64,000 bases of DNA from Janthinobacterium sp051380875 (GTDB lineage Bacteria; Pseudomonadota; Gammaproteobacteria; Burkholderiales; Burkholderiaceae_D): positions 124,001 through 188,000 of the forward strand of contig NZ_JBNYXW010000013.1 in NCBI RefSeq assembly GCF_051380875.1, written 5' to 3'. Of the stretch, positions 19,698-28,583 are shown piece after piece. How positions within the stretch are numbered: the first letter of the stretch is position 1; the number at the start of each line of letters is the position of its first letter. The translations under genes were made by a program, and so were the position numbers. The notes under the pieces are model-generated. The model was given only the letters and a program-made list of their open reading frames with translations, did no database searches and had not been told where the DNA came from.

Positions 19698-21110
19698 ATG
19701 GATATGAGCGTATTTGACCTGTTTAAAATCGGCATCGGGCCGTCGAGTTCCCATACGGTGGGGCCGATGGTGGCGGCGCGGCGTTTTCTGGTCGAATACG
19801 GTCCGCTGGACCAGGTAGTGGGCGTTGAGGCGGCTCTGTATGGCTCGCTGGCGCTGACGGGCGTGGGCCATGCCACGGACAAGGCGGTCATCCTCGGCCT
19901 GATGGGAGAGACGCCGCAAGACGTGGCGCCCGATGCAGTCGACACCAAGCTGGCCGCCATCGCGACAGCCGGCGAAATCGCCTTGCTGGGCACGCACGTG
20001 GTGCCGTTTACGGCGGCCACGGGCTTGATCTGGCACAAGAGCGAGTCTTTGCCCGAGCACCCGAATGGCATGCGGTTTACCTTGAAACTGGCCGATGGCA
20101 GCCGGGTCGACAAGGTGTATTACTCGATCGGCGGCGGTTTTATCCGCGAAGCCGAAGAAGTTCAAACTGCGGCGCAAGCCGAAGCCGAAGTGGAACCGGC
20201 GGCCGCCGCGCGCGTCGTCTTCCCGTTTGACACGATGGACCAGTTGCTGGCACATGGCGTGGAAAGCGGCCTGTCGATTCCGGAAATGCTGCGCGCGAAC
20301 GAGTGCGTCAAGCGCAGCGACGCCGAATTGAACGAAGGCCTGGACCGCATCTGGCACGTCATGCGCGACTGCATCGCGCACGGCTTGCACACGACGGGCA
20401 ACCTGCCGGGCGGCTTGAACGTGAAGCGCCGCGCCGCCAAATTGTGGCGTTTGGCGCAGGATGCGAAAGAATCCGATAACCGCGCCAACGACTTGCCGCA
20501 CGACGCCGTGCACCTGGTCAGCCTGTATGCGATGGCTGTCAACGAGGAAAACGCGGCTGGCGGCAGGGTCGTGACGGCGCCGACGAATGGCGCCGCTGGC
20601 ATCATCCCGGCCGTACTGCGCTATTACGCGGAAGACTGCCGTCCCAGCGACCCGGTGGGCGGCGTGCGCCGCTTCATGCTGACGGCAGCGGCCATCGGCA
20701 TGCTGTGCAAGCGCAATGCCTCGATCTCCGGCGCCGAAGTGGGCTGCCAGGGCGAAGTGGGCGTGGCCTGCGCCATGGCGGCGGCGGGCCTGGTGGCGGC
20801 ATTGGGCGGCACCAACGAGCAAATCGAAAATGCAGCCGAAATCGGCATCGAACACCATCTGGGCATGACCTGCGACCCGATCGGCGGCCTGGTGCAGATT
20901 CCCTGCATCGAGCGCAATGGCATGGGCGCCGTGAAAGCCATCACGGCCGCTTCGCTGGCGCTGAAGGGCGACGGCACGCATTTCGTCAGCCTCGACGAAG
21001 TCATCGAAACCATGCGCCAGACGGGCGCGGACATGCAGGACAAGTACAAGGAAACGTCTCTGGGCGGCCTCGCCGTCCACGTAATTACCGTCAATCACGC
21101 CGCTTGCTGA
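19698..21110 (+). CDS. sdaA: L-serine ammonia-lyase, iron-sulfur dependent
   Basis: A 470-residue single-chain enzyme. The N-terminal beta domain starts SVFDLFKIGIGPSSSHTVGP. The alpha domain carries the cysteines for the [4Fe-4S] cluster in MLCKRNAS, VGCQGEVGVAC and MTCDPIGGLVQIPC. It deaminates serine to pyruvate (EC 4.3.1.17). Behind kbl and tdh, glycine from threonine could be turned to serine by GlyA (not here) and then to pyruvate, so the three genes read as one catabolic block. Residues 145-175 (EAEEVQTAAQAEAEVEP) form a Glu/Ala-rich linker. Confidence 0.93.
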   Translation: MDMSVFDLFKIGIGPSSSHTVGPMVAARRFLVEYGPLDQVVGVEAALYGSLALTGVGHATDKAVILGLMGETPQDVAPDAVDTKLAAIATAGEIALLGTHVVPFTAATGLIWHKSESLPEHPNGMRFTLKLADGSRVDKVYYSIGGGFIREAEEVQTAAQAEAEVEPAAAARVVFPFDTMDQLLAHGVESGLSIPEMLRANECVKRSDAELNEGLDRIWHVMRDCIAHGLHTTGNLPGGLNVKRRAAKLWRLAQDAKESDNRANDLPHDAVHLVSLYAMAVNEENAAGGRVVTAPTNGAAGIIPAVLRYYAEDCRPSDPVGGVRRFMLTAAAIGMLCKRNASISGAEVGCQGEVGVACAMAAAGLVAALGGTNEQIENAAEIGIEHHLGMTCDPIGGLVQIPCIERNGMGAVKAITAASLALKGDGTHFVSLDEVIETMRQTGADMQDKYKETSLGGLAVHVITVNHAAC

Positions 21111-21122
21111 GGGCGACGAGAT

Positions 21123-21234
21123 AAACCTACTGCGCAGCCCACTCTCGCGTCGGCGTTGCTCGCTACCTCGGCGGCCCCGTACCCTGGTACAGCTGCGCTA
21201 CTCAACGCGATATCGGGCTTGCTCGCTACGGTTT
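21123..21234. repeat. Intergenic imperfect foldback element
   Basis: The outer ends AAACCTACTGCGCAGCCC (21123-21140) and GGGCTTGCTCGCTACGGTTT (21215-21234) are imperfect inverted repeats, TTGCTCGCTAC occurs in both halves, and the centre holds GTACCCTGGTAC. The whole could fold into one long hairpin. It lies between convergent sdaA and the AAA ATPase gene. It resembles the extragenic palindromic elements often seen after genes in this family, but that needs a genome search. Confidence 0.45.
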
Positions 21235-21282
21235 CTCGCGCCGCCGTCACGTCCCGGGGGCTTGTGTAAAGGACGAATCCCC

Positions 21283-22023
21283 TTAATCCTCCTCAAACAG
21301 CTGTTCCAGCCTTCTCGGATAATTATTCAGGAAATCGCGCGTCACGGCGAAGTGCTCGGTGTCTTCATATGCTACTTCGTGGATGCCGCCACCCGTAAAC
21401 ATCAGGATCTTCGCGTGCGGGTAGGCCAGTAGTATCGGCGAGTGGGTGGCGATGATCAGCTGCGAGTCGTCCTGCACCAGCTGGTGGATCACGGACAAAG
21501 CCGCCAGCTGGCGGCTGGGCGACAGCGCCGCCTCCGGTTCATCCAGCAAATACAATCCTTTTCCCCGCAGCTTGTTGATCAATGTCGCCATGAACGCTTC
21601 GCCGTGCGACTGCGCGTGCAGCGACTTGCCGCCATAGCTTTCCAGGTATTCGGGCATGTCGTCCATGTAGGTGGCGACGTTGAAAAAGCTCTCGGCGCGC
21701 AAAAAATAACTATCGTCGGGTTTCTTGTAGCTTTTGCTCAGGCGCAGATGCGCGTGCAGGCCCGATTCCTGGTCCGATGGCTGCGTGATACGCACGCTGC
21801 GCGTGCCGCCATCCTTGCCAAAGCCCAGCGCCACGGCCAGCGCTTCGAGCATGGTGGACTTGCCGCTGCCGTTTTCGCCGACGAAAAACGTCACGTCGCG
21901 GTGGAACTCCATGTACTGAAAATCGCGGATGGCCGGGATGGTGAACGGATAACGCTCCAGGTCGACGATGGCGCCGGGGCGCAGCGCAGCGCTTTGCAGA
22001 TACGGTTTTTTACTCAGCGGCAT
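21283..22023 (-). CDS. AAA family ATPase (COG3910-like, SMC/ABC type)
   Basis: A 246-residue soluble ATPase. Walker A GENGSGKST is at residues 49-57, Walker B is in GLYLLDEPEAALSPSRQ (about 165-181), and the H-loop is in LIIATHSPILL. The signature region is short and there is no long coiled coil. It resembles stand-alone predicted ATPases of the ABC/SMC type whose function is unknown. ATG 22023 was chosen because homologues begin near PLSKKPYL; the longer frame upstream is atypical in composition. No partner gene (for example a nuclease) is adjacent, which argues against a simple two-gene defence system. Confidence 0.75.
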   Translation of the reverse strand: MPLSKKPYLQSAALRPGAIVDLERYPFTIPAIRDFQYMEFHRDVTFFVGENGSGKSTMLEALAVALGFGKDGGTRSVRITQPSDQESGLHAHLRLSKSYKKPDDSYFLRAESFFNVATYMDDMPEYLESYGGKSLHAQSHGEAFMATLINKLRGKGLYLLDEPEAALSPSRQLAALSVIHQLVQDDSQLIIATHSPILLAYPHAKILMFTGGGIHEVAYEDTEHFAVTRDFLNNYPRRLEQLFEED

Positions 22024-22306
22024 ACCGGTTTTCGACTCCATCAATGGCCACGCCATGTGGCAACAGGCGCAGTGTGGCGCAAATTGGCCGCGCACGCCAG
22101 CGCGCACGCCGGCCATCGTCGCCTGGCTTGATCTGATGCCATTATGTGTGGTTTGACAACGGCGCGGCTCTCCAATTGTCACATCCGAATTGTTACATCC
22201 AAATACGGCTTGCACGACGCGATTCGCCTTGAACGGCCGCTCGCACTATAATATCCGCTGCCATTCATGATCAACCGCACTCAGCTCAACTGGACTCTTC
22301 AAATTT

Positions 22307-23803
22307 ATGCACTACGTGTCTACCCGCGCTGATAAAGCGCCATCGCAGTCGCAACAGTCTTCTTTGCAGCAATTTTCCGATATCCTCTTGGGCGGCCTGG
22401 CCCCCGATGGCGGACTGTATCTCCCTGAACACTACCCGCAAGTCACTGGTGCCGAGCTCAATGCCTGGCGCACATTGTCGTATGCCGACCTGGCATTCGA
22501 AATCCTGAAGAAGTTCGCCACCGATATCACGCAAGCGGACCTGAAGGCACTGACGGCGAAAACCTATACCAAGGCTGTCTACAAGAATGTCCGCGCCGGC
22601 GAAAACGCGGCCGATATCACGCCGCTGCGCGTGCTCGAAGAAAACGTCGTCAAGGGCGGCCAGACTACCCTGATCCTGCAGGCGCTGTCGAATGGCCCGA
22701 CCCTGGCCTTCAAGGACATGGCCATGCAGTTGCTGGGCAACCTGTTCGAGTACACGCTGGCCAAGACAGGCGCCGAACTCAATATCTTCGGCGCCACCTC
22801 CGGCGACACGGGCAGCGCGGCCGAATACGCGATGCGCGGCAAGAAGGGCATCCGCGTCTTCATGCTCTCGCCGCACAAGAAGATGAGCGCCTTCCAGACG
22901 GCGCAGATGTTCAGCCTGCAAGACCCGAACATTGTCAATATCGCCGTCGAAGGCGTATTCGACGATTGCCAGGACATGGTGAAAGCCGTGTCGAACGACT
23001 TGCCGTTCAAGGCGCAGCAAAAGATCGGCACCGTTAATTCCATCAACTGGGCCCGCGTCGTGGCGCAGGTGGTGTACTACTTCCGCGGCTACCTGGCGGC
23101 GACCACCAGTAACGAGCAAAAAGTCTCGTTTACGGTGCCGTCGGGCAACTTCGGCAATATCTGCGCCGGCCATATCGCACGCATGATGGGCTTGCCGATC
23201 TCGAAACTGGTGGCCGCCACCAACGAAAACGACGTGCTCGATGAGTTTTTCCGCACCGGCGTCTACCGCGTGCGCAAATCCGCTGAAACCTACCATACCA
23301 GCAGTCCATCGATGGATATCTCGAAAGCGTCAAATTTCGAGCGTTTCGTCTACGACCTGGTGGGCCGCGATAGCGAGCGCGTGCGCGCCCTATTCACGAA
23401 AGTGGAAACGCATGGCGGCTTCGACCTGTCGGGCAAGCCTGGCAGCGACGGCGATGAATTCAAGCTCGTCGCCAAGTATGGCTTCAAGTCGGGCAAGTCG
23501 ACGCACCAGGACCGGCTCGACACCATCCGCGACGTGGCCGACGATTACGGCATCACCATCGACACGCACACGGCCGATGGCATCAAGGTAGCGCGCGAAC
23601 ACCTGGAAGTGAACGTGCCGATGATCGTGCTGGAAACGGCGCTGGCGGCCAAGTTCAACGAAACCATCCTTGAAGCCTTGGGCGTGGACGCGGAACGACC
23701 AAACGGCTTTGAAAACATCGAAGACTTGCCGCAAAAGTTCATCGTGATGGATGCCGATGTAGAGAAGATGAAGGCGTATATCGCCGCCAATACGCTCTTG
23801 TGA
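22307..23803 (+). CDS. thrC: Threonine synthase
   Basis: A 498-residue PLP enzyme converting O-phosphohomoserine to threonine (EC 4.2.3.1). The N-terminus MHYVSTRADKAPSQS and the GLAPDGGLYLPE stretch are typical of the long ThrC form. The PLP lysine is K136 in TLAFKDMAMQ, and the phosphate loop is ATSGDTGSAAEYAM (about 165-178). A TATAAT hexamer lies at 22248-22253. In many relatives hom is directly upstream; here an AAA ATPase lies there on the other strand. The stop overlaps moeA. Confidence 0.95.
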   Translation: MHYVSTRADKAPSQSQQSSLQQFSDILLGGLAPDGGLYLPEHYPQVTGAELNAWRTLSYADLAFEILKKFATDITQADLKALTAKTYTKAVYKNVRAGENAADITPLRVLEENVVKGGQTTLILQALSNGPTLAFKDMAMQLLGNLFEYTLAKTGAELNIFGATSGDTGSAAEYAMRGKKGIRVFMLSPHKKMSAFQTAQMFSLQDPNIVNIAVEGVFDDCQDMVKAVSNDLPFKAQQKIGTVNSINWARVVAQVVYYFRGYLAATTSNEQKVSFTVPSGNFGNICAGHIARMMGLPISKLVAATNENDVLDEFFRTGVYRVRKSAETYHTSSPSMDISKASNFERFVYDLVGRDSERVRALFTKVETHGGFDLSGKPGSDGDEFKLVAKYGFKSGKSTHQDRLDTIRDVADDYGITIDTHTADGIKVAREHLEVNVPMIVLETALAAKFNETILEALGVDAERPNGFENIEDLPQKFIVMDADVEKMKAYIAANTLL

Positions 23804-25029
23804 TGGGCGCGCCTACCGCAGAACGCAAGCCCATGCTGACGGTCGCCGAGGCGCAAGCCTTCATGCTGGGCGCGGCGCGCCCGGTGACGCAGGTCGAGCA
23901 TATCGACACCCTGCGCGCGAATGGCCGCGTGCTGGCCACGGCGCAAACGTCGACCCTGAATGTGCCCGAGCGCGACAACACGCAGATGGATGGCTACGCC
24001 GTGCGTGCGCAGGACTGCGCCAGCGGCGCGGCCAGTTTGCGCGTATCGCAGCGCATCGCGGCCGGCCACGTGGGCCAGCCCTTGCAGCCGGGGACGGCGG
24101 CGCGCATCTTCACGGGCGCCTTGCTGCCGGACGGCGCCGATTGCGTGGTGATGCAGGAGCAGTGCACCCTGGCAGACGGCGTGGTGACGGTAAACCACGT
24201 GCCGCATGCGGGCGAATGGGTGCGCCGCCAGGGCGAGGATATCCGCGCCGGCAGCGTCATCCTGGGCGCGGGCAGGCGCTTGCGCAGCCAGGAAATGGGC
24301 CTGGCCGCTTCGGTGGGCCTGGCGCAGCTGCCCGTGCTGCGCAAGTTGCGCGTGGCCGTGTTCTTCACGGGCGACGAGCTGGCCATGCCGGGCGAACCCC
24401 TGGCGCCGGGCGCCGTCTACAACTCGAACCGCTTTACCCTGCGTGGCTTGCTGGAAAACCTCGGCTGCGAGATCACGGACCTGGGCATCGTGCCCGACAG
24501 CCTGGAGGCGACGCGCTCCGTACTGCGCCAGGCGGCCGAGGGCAATGACTTGATCATCACTTCGGGCGGCGTGTCCGTGGGCGAGGAAGACCATATCAAG
24601 CCGGCCGTGGAAGCGGAAGGGCAGCTGAACATGTGGCAAATCGCCGTCAAGCCGGGCAAGCCGCTGGCGTTCGGCGAAGTGAAGGAAGCGTTCTTTGTCG
24701 GCTTGCCCGGCAATCCCGTCTCCGGCTTTGTCACTTTCCTCTTGTTCGTGCGCCCGTTCATCCTGCGCCTGCAAGGCGTGGCGGGCAATCTGGCGCCGCG
24801 CAGCTATCAGTTGACGGCCAATTTTGAACGCCTGAAGGCGGACAGGCGCAATGAATTTTTGCGCGCGAAGATTAATGACGACGGCGAACTGGAACTGTTC
24901 GCCAACCAGAGCTCGGGCGTGCTGACCTCCACCGTGTGGGGCGACGGCTTGATCGATTGCCCGCCGGGGCTGTCGATTGCGCGCGGCGACAAGCTGCGCT
25001 TTATCCCGTTTAACGAATTGCTGTACTAA
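23803..25029 (+). CDS. moeA: Molybdopterin molybdotransferase
   Basis: A 408-residue enzyme that inserts molybdate into adenylated molybdopterin (EC 2.10.1.1). Signatures: RDNTQMDGYAVRA (about 56-68), FTGDELAMPG (about 187-196), the MoCF motif TSGGVSVGEEDHIK (about 249-262) and LPGNPVSGFV. The ATG shares bases with the thrC stop (TGATG), and an overlapping GTG at 23800 is also possible. moaD follows 10 bases downstream. thrC-moeA-moaD is a conserved betaproteobacterial order without an obvious metabolic link. Confidence 0.93.
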   Translation: MGAPTAERKPMLTVAEAQAFMLGAARPVTQVEHIDTLRANGRVLATAQTSTLNVPERDNTQMDGYAVRAQDCASGAASLRVSQRIAAGHVGQPLQPGTAARIFTGALLPDGADCVVMQEQCTLADGVVTVNHVPHAGEWVRRQGEDIRAGSVILGAGRRLRSQEMGLAASVGLAQLPVLRKLRVAVFFTGDELAMPGEPLAPGAVYNSNRFTLRGLLENLGCEITDLGIVPDSLEATRSVLRQAAEGNDLIITSGGVSVGEEDHIKPAVEAEGQLNMWQIAVKPGKPLAFGEVKEAFFVGLPGNPVSGFVTFLLFVRPFILRLQGVAGNLAPRSYQLTANFERLKADRRNEFLRAKINDDGELELFANQSSGVLTSTVWGDGLIDCPPGLSIARGDKLRFIPFNELLY

Positions 25030-25039
25030 GGAAGCCTTG

Positions 25040-25297
25040 ATGAAGATCAATCTGCGATTTTTCGCCAGTGTGCGCGAGCTGGTGGGCACGGCCCAGGAAG
25101 TGCTGGAAGTAGCCGAGCCCTTGCTGACCGTGGGCCAGGTGCGCCAGTGCCTGATCGCCCGTGGCGGTAACTGGGAATATGCGCTGGCGCAGGCGCGCTC
25201 GCTGCGCATGGCGCACAACCAGGTGATGTGCGGCGCCGATAGCGTGATTGCCGACGGCGACGAGGTGGCGTTTTTCCCACCGGTGACGGGCGGCTGA
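25040..25297 (+). CDS. moaD: Molybdopterin synthase sulfur carrier subunit
   Basis: An 85-residue ubiquitin-like protein ending in the required Gly-Gly (PPVTGG), which is thiocarboxylated and gives sulfur to precursor Z together with MoaE. The start at 25040 follows AAGGA at 7 bases. The protein begins MKINLRFFASVRE, standard for MoaD. moaE is not in the window directly downstream; instead a strong bidirectional hairpin closes the operon. Confidence 0.92.
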   Translation: MKINLRFFASVRELVGTAQEVLEVAEPLLTVGQVRQCLIARGGNWEYALAQARSLRMAHNQVMCGADSVIADGDEVAFFPPVTGG

Positions 25298-25310
25298 TAC
25301 CGCTGCCGGA

Positions 25311-25344
25311 AAAAAATGGCCGCTCCCTGGAGCGGCCATTTTTT
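25311..25344. terminator. Bidirectional Rho-independent terminator
   Basis: A 16-bp perfect stem (AAAAAATGGCCGCTCC at 25311-25326 with its complement at 25329-25344) and a 2-base spacer. T-runs occur on both strands, so it ends both the moaD operon and the small membrane-protein gene. Confidence 0.9.
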
Positions 25345-25586
25345 CAGGAGGACTTGGCTTTCGGCTTGCGGCCGGTGGCATCGCTGCACGTCGCACACGC
25401 AATGGCTTTCCTGTAGCGCCAGTATTTCGAGCCGATGAAGATGGCCGACGCCACCAGCGACCAGGCCAGCGCGCTCAGAATCTGCTCCTGGCCGGGCGTG
25501 CCCTTGCTGTACTCGACCACCGTCAGGATGATGAATAAAATCGTGCTTGCCAGCAAGTAGCGGGAAATCCAGTAGCCTGCACCCAT
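25344..25586 (-). CDS. Small inner-membrane protein, unknown function
   Basis: An 80-residue protein with two predicted membrane helices, near residues 8-25 (YLLASTILFIILTVVEY) and 38-52 (ILSALAWSLVASAIFIG). A short loop joins them and a basic tail carries CATC (a CxxC pair near residue 66). TAGGAG lies 7 bases before the ATG. I do not recognise the family. The CxxC could bind metal, but no other ligands are obvious. Confidence 0.7.
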   Translation of the reverse strand: MGAGYWISRYLLASTILFIILTVVEYSKGTPGQEQILSALAWSLVASAIFIGSKYWRYRKAIACATCSDATGRKPKAKSS

Positions 25587-25738
25587 AGTGTTCTCCTAGC
25601 GTTGTCATGTAAAACTGCTGATCGTTGCAGCATATCAGCGCAGTATGCCTCATTTTTTGGCGCTCGCGCCATCGGGAAGCCTTGATTTGGCCAATCTCGA
25701 CTAAAATGCCGGGGTTTTCACCGTCTTCCCAGCCTGCC

Positions 25739-26989
25739 ATGACCCATTCCAGCCTTCCTCCCTTTCACATCGCCGTCATCGGCGGCGGCCCCGCCGGGCT
25801 GATGGCCGCCCAGGCGGCCGCTGACAGGGGGGGCAGGGTGGCGTTGTTCGACGCCATGCCGTCTGTTGGGCGCAAATTCCTGCTGGCCGGGCGTGGCGGC
25901 ATGAACATCACGCACGCGGAAGGCTACCAGGCTTTCGTCACGCGCTATGGCACGCAGGCGCACCGGCTCAAACCGGCACTGGACCAGTTCGGCCCGCAGC
26001 AAGTGCGCGACTGGGTGCACAGCCTGGGCGTGGACACTTTTGTCGGTTCCTCGAACCGCGTCTTCCCCACCGACATGAAGGCGGCGCCCCTGCTGCGCGC
26101 CTGGCTGCACCGCCTGCGCGAAGCGGGCGTGCAATTTCACATGCGCCACCGCTGGACGGGCTGGCAAGACGGCCAGCTGGCGTTTGCCACACCGGACGGC
26201 GAACGTTTGTTCAAGTTTGACGCCGTCATCCTGGCGCTGGGCGGCGCCAGCTGGGCGCGCCTGGGCTCCGATGGCGCCTGGGTGCCGCTGCTGCAAGGGC
26301 AGGGCGTGGCAGTGGCGTCTTTGGTGCCGGCCAATTGCGGCTTCGACGTGAACTGGAGCGAACATTTCAGCAGCCGCTACGCGGGTGAGCACCTGGCCAC
26401 GGTGGCCATTACGGCGCGCGACACGGATGGATTATTGCTGCGCCGCCAGGGCCAGTTCGTCGTCACGGCGGGCGGCGTGGAAGGCGGCCTGATGTATGCG
26501 CTGTCGTCCGCCTTGCGCGAGCAGATTGCGCAAGAGGGCAGCACCACTATCTGGCTCGACCTGGTGCCCGATTTCAGCAGCGAACGCGTATTCGAGGAAG
26601 TGACGCGCCCCCGTGGCGCCCGTTCCATGTCCAGCCACCTGCAAAGCCGGCTGGGAATCAAAGGCGTGAAATCGGGCTTGCTGCGCGAATGCCTGGATGC
26701 TGCCGACTTTGCCGATGAAGCAACACTGGCGCGCGCCATCAAGCTGCTGCCCGTGACGCTGCAGCGTCCGCGCCCCATCGATGAAGCCATCAGCAGCGCC
26801 GGTGGGGTGGAGTTTGATGGACTCGACGCCAGCATGCTGCGCGCCATGCCGGGTGTCTTCGTGGCCGGGGAAATGATGGACTGGGAAGCGCCCACGGGCG
26901 GCTACTTGCTGACGGCCTGCCTGGCCGGTGGCAAGGCAGCCGGCGAGCAGGCCGTGGCGTGGCTTGAAGAAAATGTTAGTGCCAAATAA
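25739..26989 (+). CDS. NAD(P)/FAD-dependent oxidoreductase, HI0933-like flavoprotein
   Basis: A 416-residue protein. The Rossmann FAD motif IAVIGGGPAGLMAAQAA is at residues 10-26, followed by SVGRKFLLAGRGGMNITH, the hallmark of the HI0933/YhiN family (TIGR03862 subgroup). The C-terminal GVFVAGEMMDWEAPTGGYLLTA is the second FAD contact. The substrate is unknown. ATG 25739 was chosen over an in-frame upstream start because the FAD motif should lie close to the N-terminus. The last 14 bases overlap the convergent GIN-domain gene. Confidence 0.85.
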   Translation: MTHSSLPPFHIAVIGGGPAGLMAAQAAADRGGRVALFDAMPSVGRKFLLAGRGGMNITHAEGYQAFVTRYGTQAHRLKPALDQFGPQQVRDWVHSLGVDTFVGSSNRVFPTDMKAAPLLRAWLHRLREAGVQFHMRHRWTGWQDGQLAFATPDGERLFKFDAVILALGGASWARLGSDGAWVPLLQGQGVAVASLVPANCGFDVNWSEHFSSRYAGEHLATVAITARDTDGLLLRRQGQFVVTAGGVEGGLMYALSSALREQIAQEGSTTIWLDLVPDFSSERVFEEVTRPRGARSMSSHLQSRLGIKGVKSGLLRECLDAADFADEATLARAIKLLPVTLQRPRPIDEAISSAGGVEFDGLDASMLRAMPGVFVAGEMMDWEAPTGGYLLTACLAGGKAAGEQAVAWLEENVSAK

Positions 26990-27782
26990 TCTCGCCGGAC
27001 CCGCTTTTTTGCGCATCGCGCTGGCGCGGGTTGCCGTAGACGTGGATGTCGCCGCTGCCGCGCAGGGCCAGGTTGGCGGCGTCGCGCACGAAGATCGTGC
27101 TCTGGCCCGAGCCTTGCAGGCTGACGCTGGCCTTGTCGGCGGCCAGGTGCTCGGCGTCGATATCGCCCGAGCCGCTCAGGTCGGCGCGCAGGAACTTGGT
27201 GTTGCCGCTGGCGGCGATACGCCCTGAACCCACCATTTCCAGCACCACGCTGTCGCTGTTGCCGGCATTGATGTCGAGGTCGCCGCTGCCGTTGACGGTG
27301 GCTTGTACCTGCTTGTAGCGGCCCGTGAAGCTCACGTCGCCCGAACCAATCAATTCCAGGATGAAACTGTCACCGGAGAAACCCGTGATCTTGCTGTCGC
27401 CATTGCCACGCACTTCCACGCGGGTCAGGGCCGGCAGCACCAGTTCCACCTGCAGCGGCTGGCGATGGTGGAACAGCATGCCTTTCGGGCCGATGTGCAG
27501 CGTCGCGCCGTCGGCGGTGGTATCGACGTTCGACAGCAAACGCTGCTCGCCGCGCACTTTCAGCGATGGCGTACTGCCGCGGCGCAGCACCAGGTCGATG
27601 GGGCCGGCCAGGTCGATGCTGGTGATATTGGCCGAAACAGGGCGCGTTTCGCTGCGCACGGCGCGGCCGGCAGCGCTGCTGGGGCTGCTGATGCCCTTGG
27701 CGCGCAGCGCCGCATACGACATGGCGATCAGGACCAGGGCCAGCAGGAACATGGACAGGCCGACTTTGAGTAAGCGTTTCAT
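26976..27782 (-). CDS. GIN-domain (DUF2807) envelope protein
   Basis: A 268-residue protein with an N-terminal membrane anchor or signal (LLKVGLSMFLLALVLIAMSYAAL, residues 3-25). The rest is a right-handed beta-solenoid of short repeats containing GSGD or GSGR (VRGNGDSKITG, LIGSGDVSFTG, VNGSGDLDINAG, LSGSGDIDAEH, LRGSGDIHVYG). This is the DUF2807/GIN family, often paired with DUF1700 proteins under a PadR regulator. It is probably exported and faces the periplasm. It lies 10 bases after the DUF1700 gene in one operon. ATG 27782 gives the normal signal-like start. Confidence 0.85.
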   Translation of the reverse strand: MKRLLKVGLSMFLLALVLIAMSYAALRAKGISSPSSAAGRAVRSETRPVSANITSIDLAGPIDLVLRRGSTPSLKVRGEQRLLSNVDTTADGATLHIGPKGMLFHHRQPLQVELVLPALTRVEVRGNGDSKITGFSGDSFILELIGSGDVSFTGRYKQVQATVNGSGDLDINAGNSDSVVLEMVGSGRIAASGNTKFLRADLSGSGDIDAEHLAADKASVSLQGSGQSTIFVRDAANLALRGSGDIHVYGNPRQRDAQKSGSGEIIWH

Positions 27783-27792
27783 GGCAGCCTTT

Positions 27793-28569
27793 CTAGTGAC
27801 CTTTGAGCAGGGAAACATTCATGGCGATGTAGCGCTTGATGCCGATCAAGGTATAGCGCGTGACCACCAGACTGAGCAGGAAGATGGCGATGCCGCCCAG
27901 CAGCATGCCTATGCCAAACACGGTTTGCGTGGTGCGCGCATCGCGGTCCATGTCGGTCGAGATGCGGATGCCGCTGCCGGCCAGCGCCTCGGCCCGTTCC
28001 ATCATGCGCGACGAGGCAGCTGGCGCTTCGCCCGCTTCGGCCTTGGCGGGACCAGGCACGTTGTGCACTTCGATGCCTGTGTCGCCGATGGTGATGCGCG
28101 TTTCGCGCCGGTCGTCGCCATCGCCGCCATCGTCGTCATGGATGAACATATAGCGCAGCGGGCCGTCGAGCACCAGTTCGTTGGCGCCGGACAAGCCGCT
28201 GGCCGTGATGGCGATGCCGCCCAGGTAAAAGCTCAGGCCGACGGCATATAAAGTGGCCAGCAGCGCCGCATACACGGCGGCAGGCACGACCATGAACAGG
28301 TTGAAGATGGCCAGGCCCACCAGCGAGACGAGCAGGCGTAGCAGGTTGACGGGCGTTTTCTTGTGCTCGAAGGCCTTGCGGTGGGTGCTGCTGCGCAAGG
28401 TCAGGGCGATCTTCTTCGGCTCGCCCAGGTCGTCGGCGATCTCTTGCTCGCTGCGGCCGGCCGCCGCGCCTTCGATGAAAGTCTGTTCGTAATAATCGAA
28501 CGTCTTGGCCACCAGGTCCGGTGGCAAGCCCGCCAGTTCGCGCCGCAGCGCGTCGAGATAGTTATTCAT
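27793..28569 (-). CDS. DUF1700 family membrane protein
   Basis: A 258-residue protein. The cytosolic N-terminus MNNYLDALRRELAGLPPDLVAKTFDYYEQTF is the DUF1700 signature. Hydrophobic segments follow near residues 84-100, 105-125, 130-150 and 225-245, with a charged loop holding HDDDGGDGDDRR. The family is linked to envelope stress and sits with GIN/DUF2807 proteins; no activity is known. The start could also be an in-frame ATG 9 bases upstream (28578); neither has a clear Shine-Dalgarno, so translation may be coupled to the preceding peptide gene. Confidence 0.8.
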   Translation of the reverse strand: MNNYLDALRRELAGLPPDLVAKTFDYYEQTFIEGAAAGRSEQEIADDLGEPKKIALTLRSSTHRKAFEHKKTPVNLLRLLVSLVGLAIFNLFMVVPAAVYAALLATLYAVGLSFYLGGIAITASGLSGANELVLDGPLRYMFIHDDDGGDGDDRRETRITIGDTGIEVHNVPGPAKAEAGEAPAASSRMMERAEALAGSGIRISTDMDRDARTTQTVFGIGMLLGGIAIFLLSLVVTRYTLIGIKRYIAMNVSLLKGH

Positions 28570-28583
28570 TATAGTCATCTTGT

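Noticed and set aside
21283..22023. Anti-phage defence system centred on the AAA ATPase
   Set aside because: No nuclease, reverse transcriptase, TIR or other effector gene is adjacent; neighbours are sdaA and thrC.
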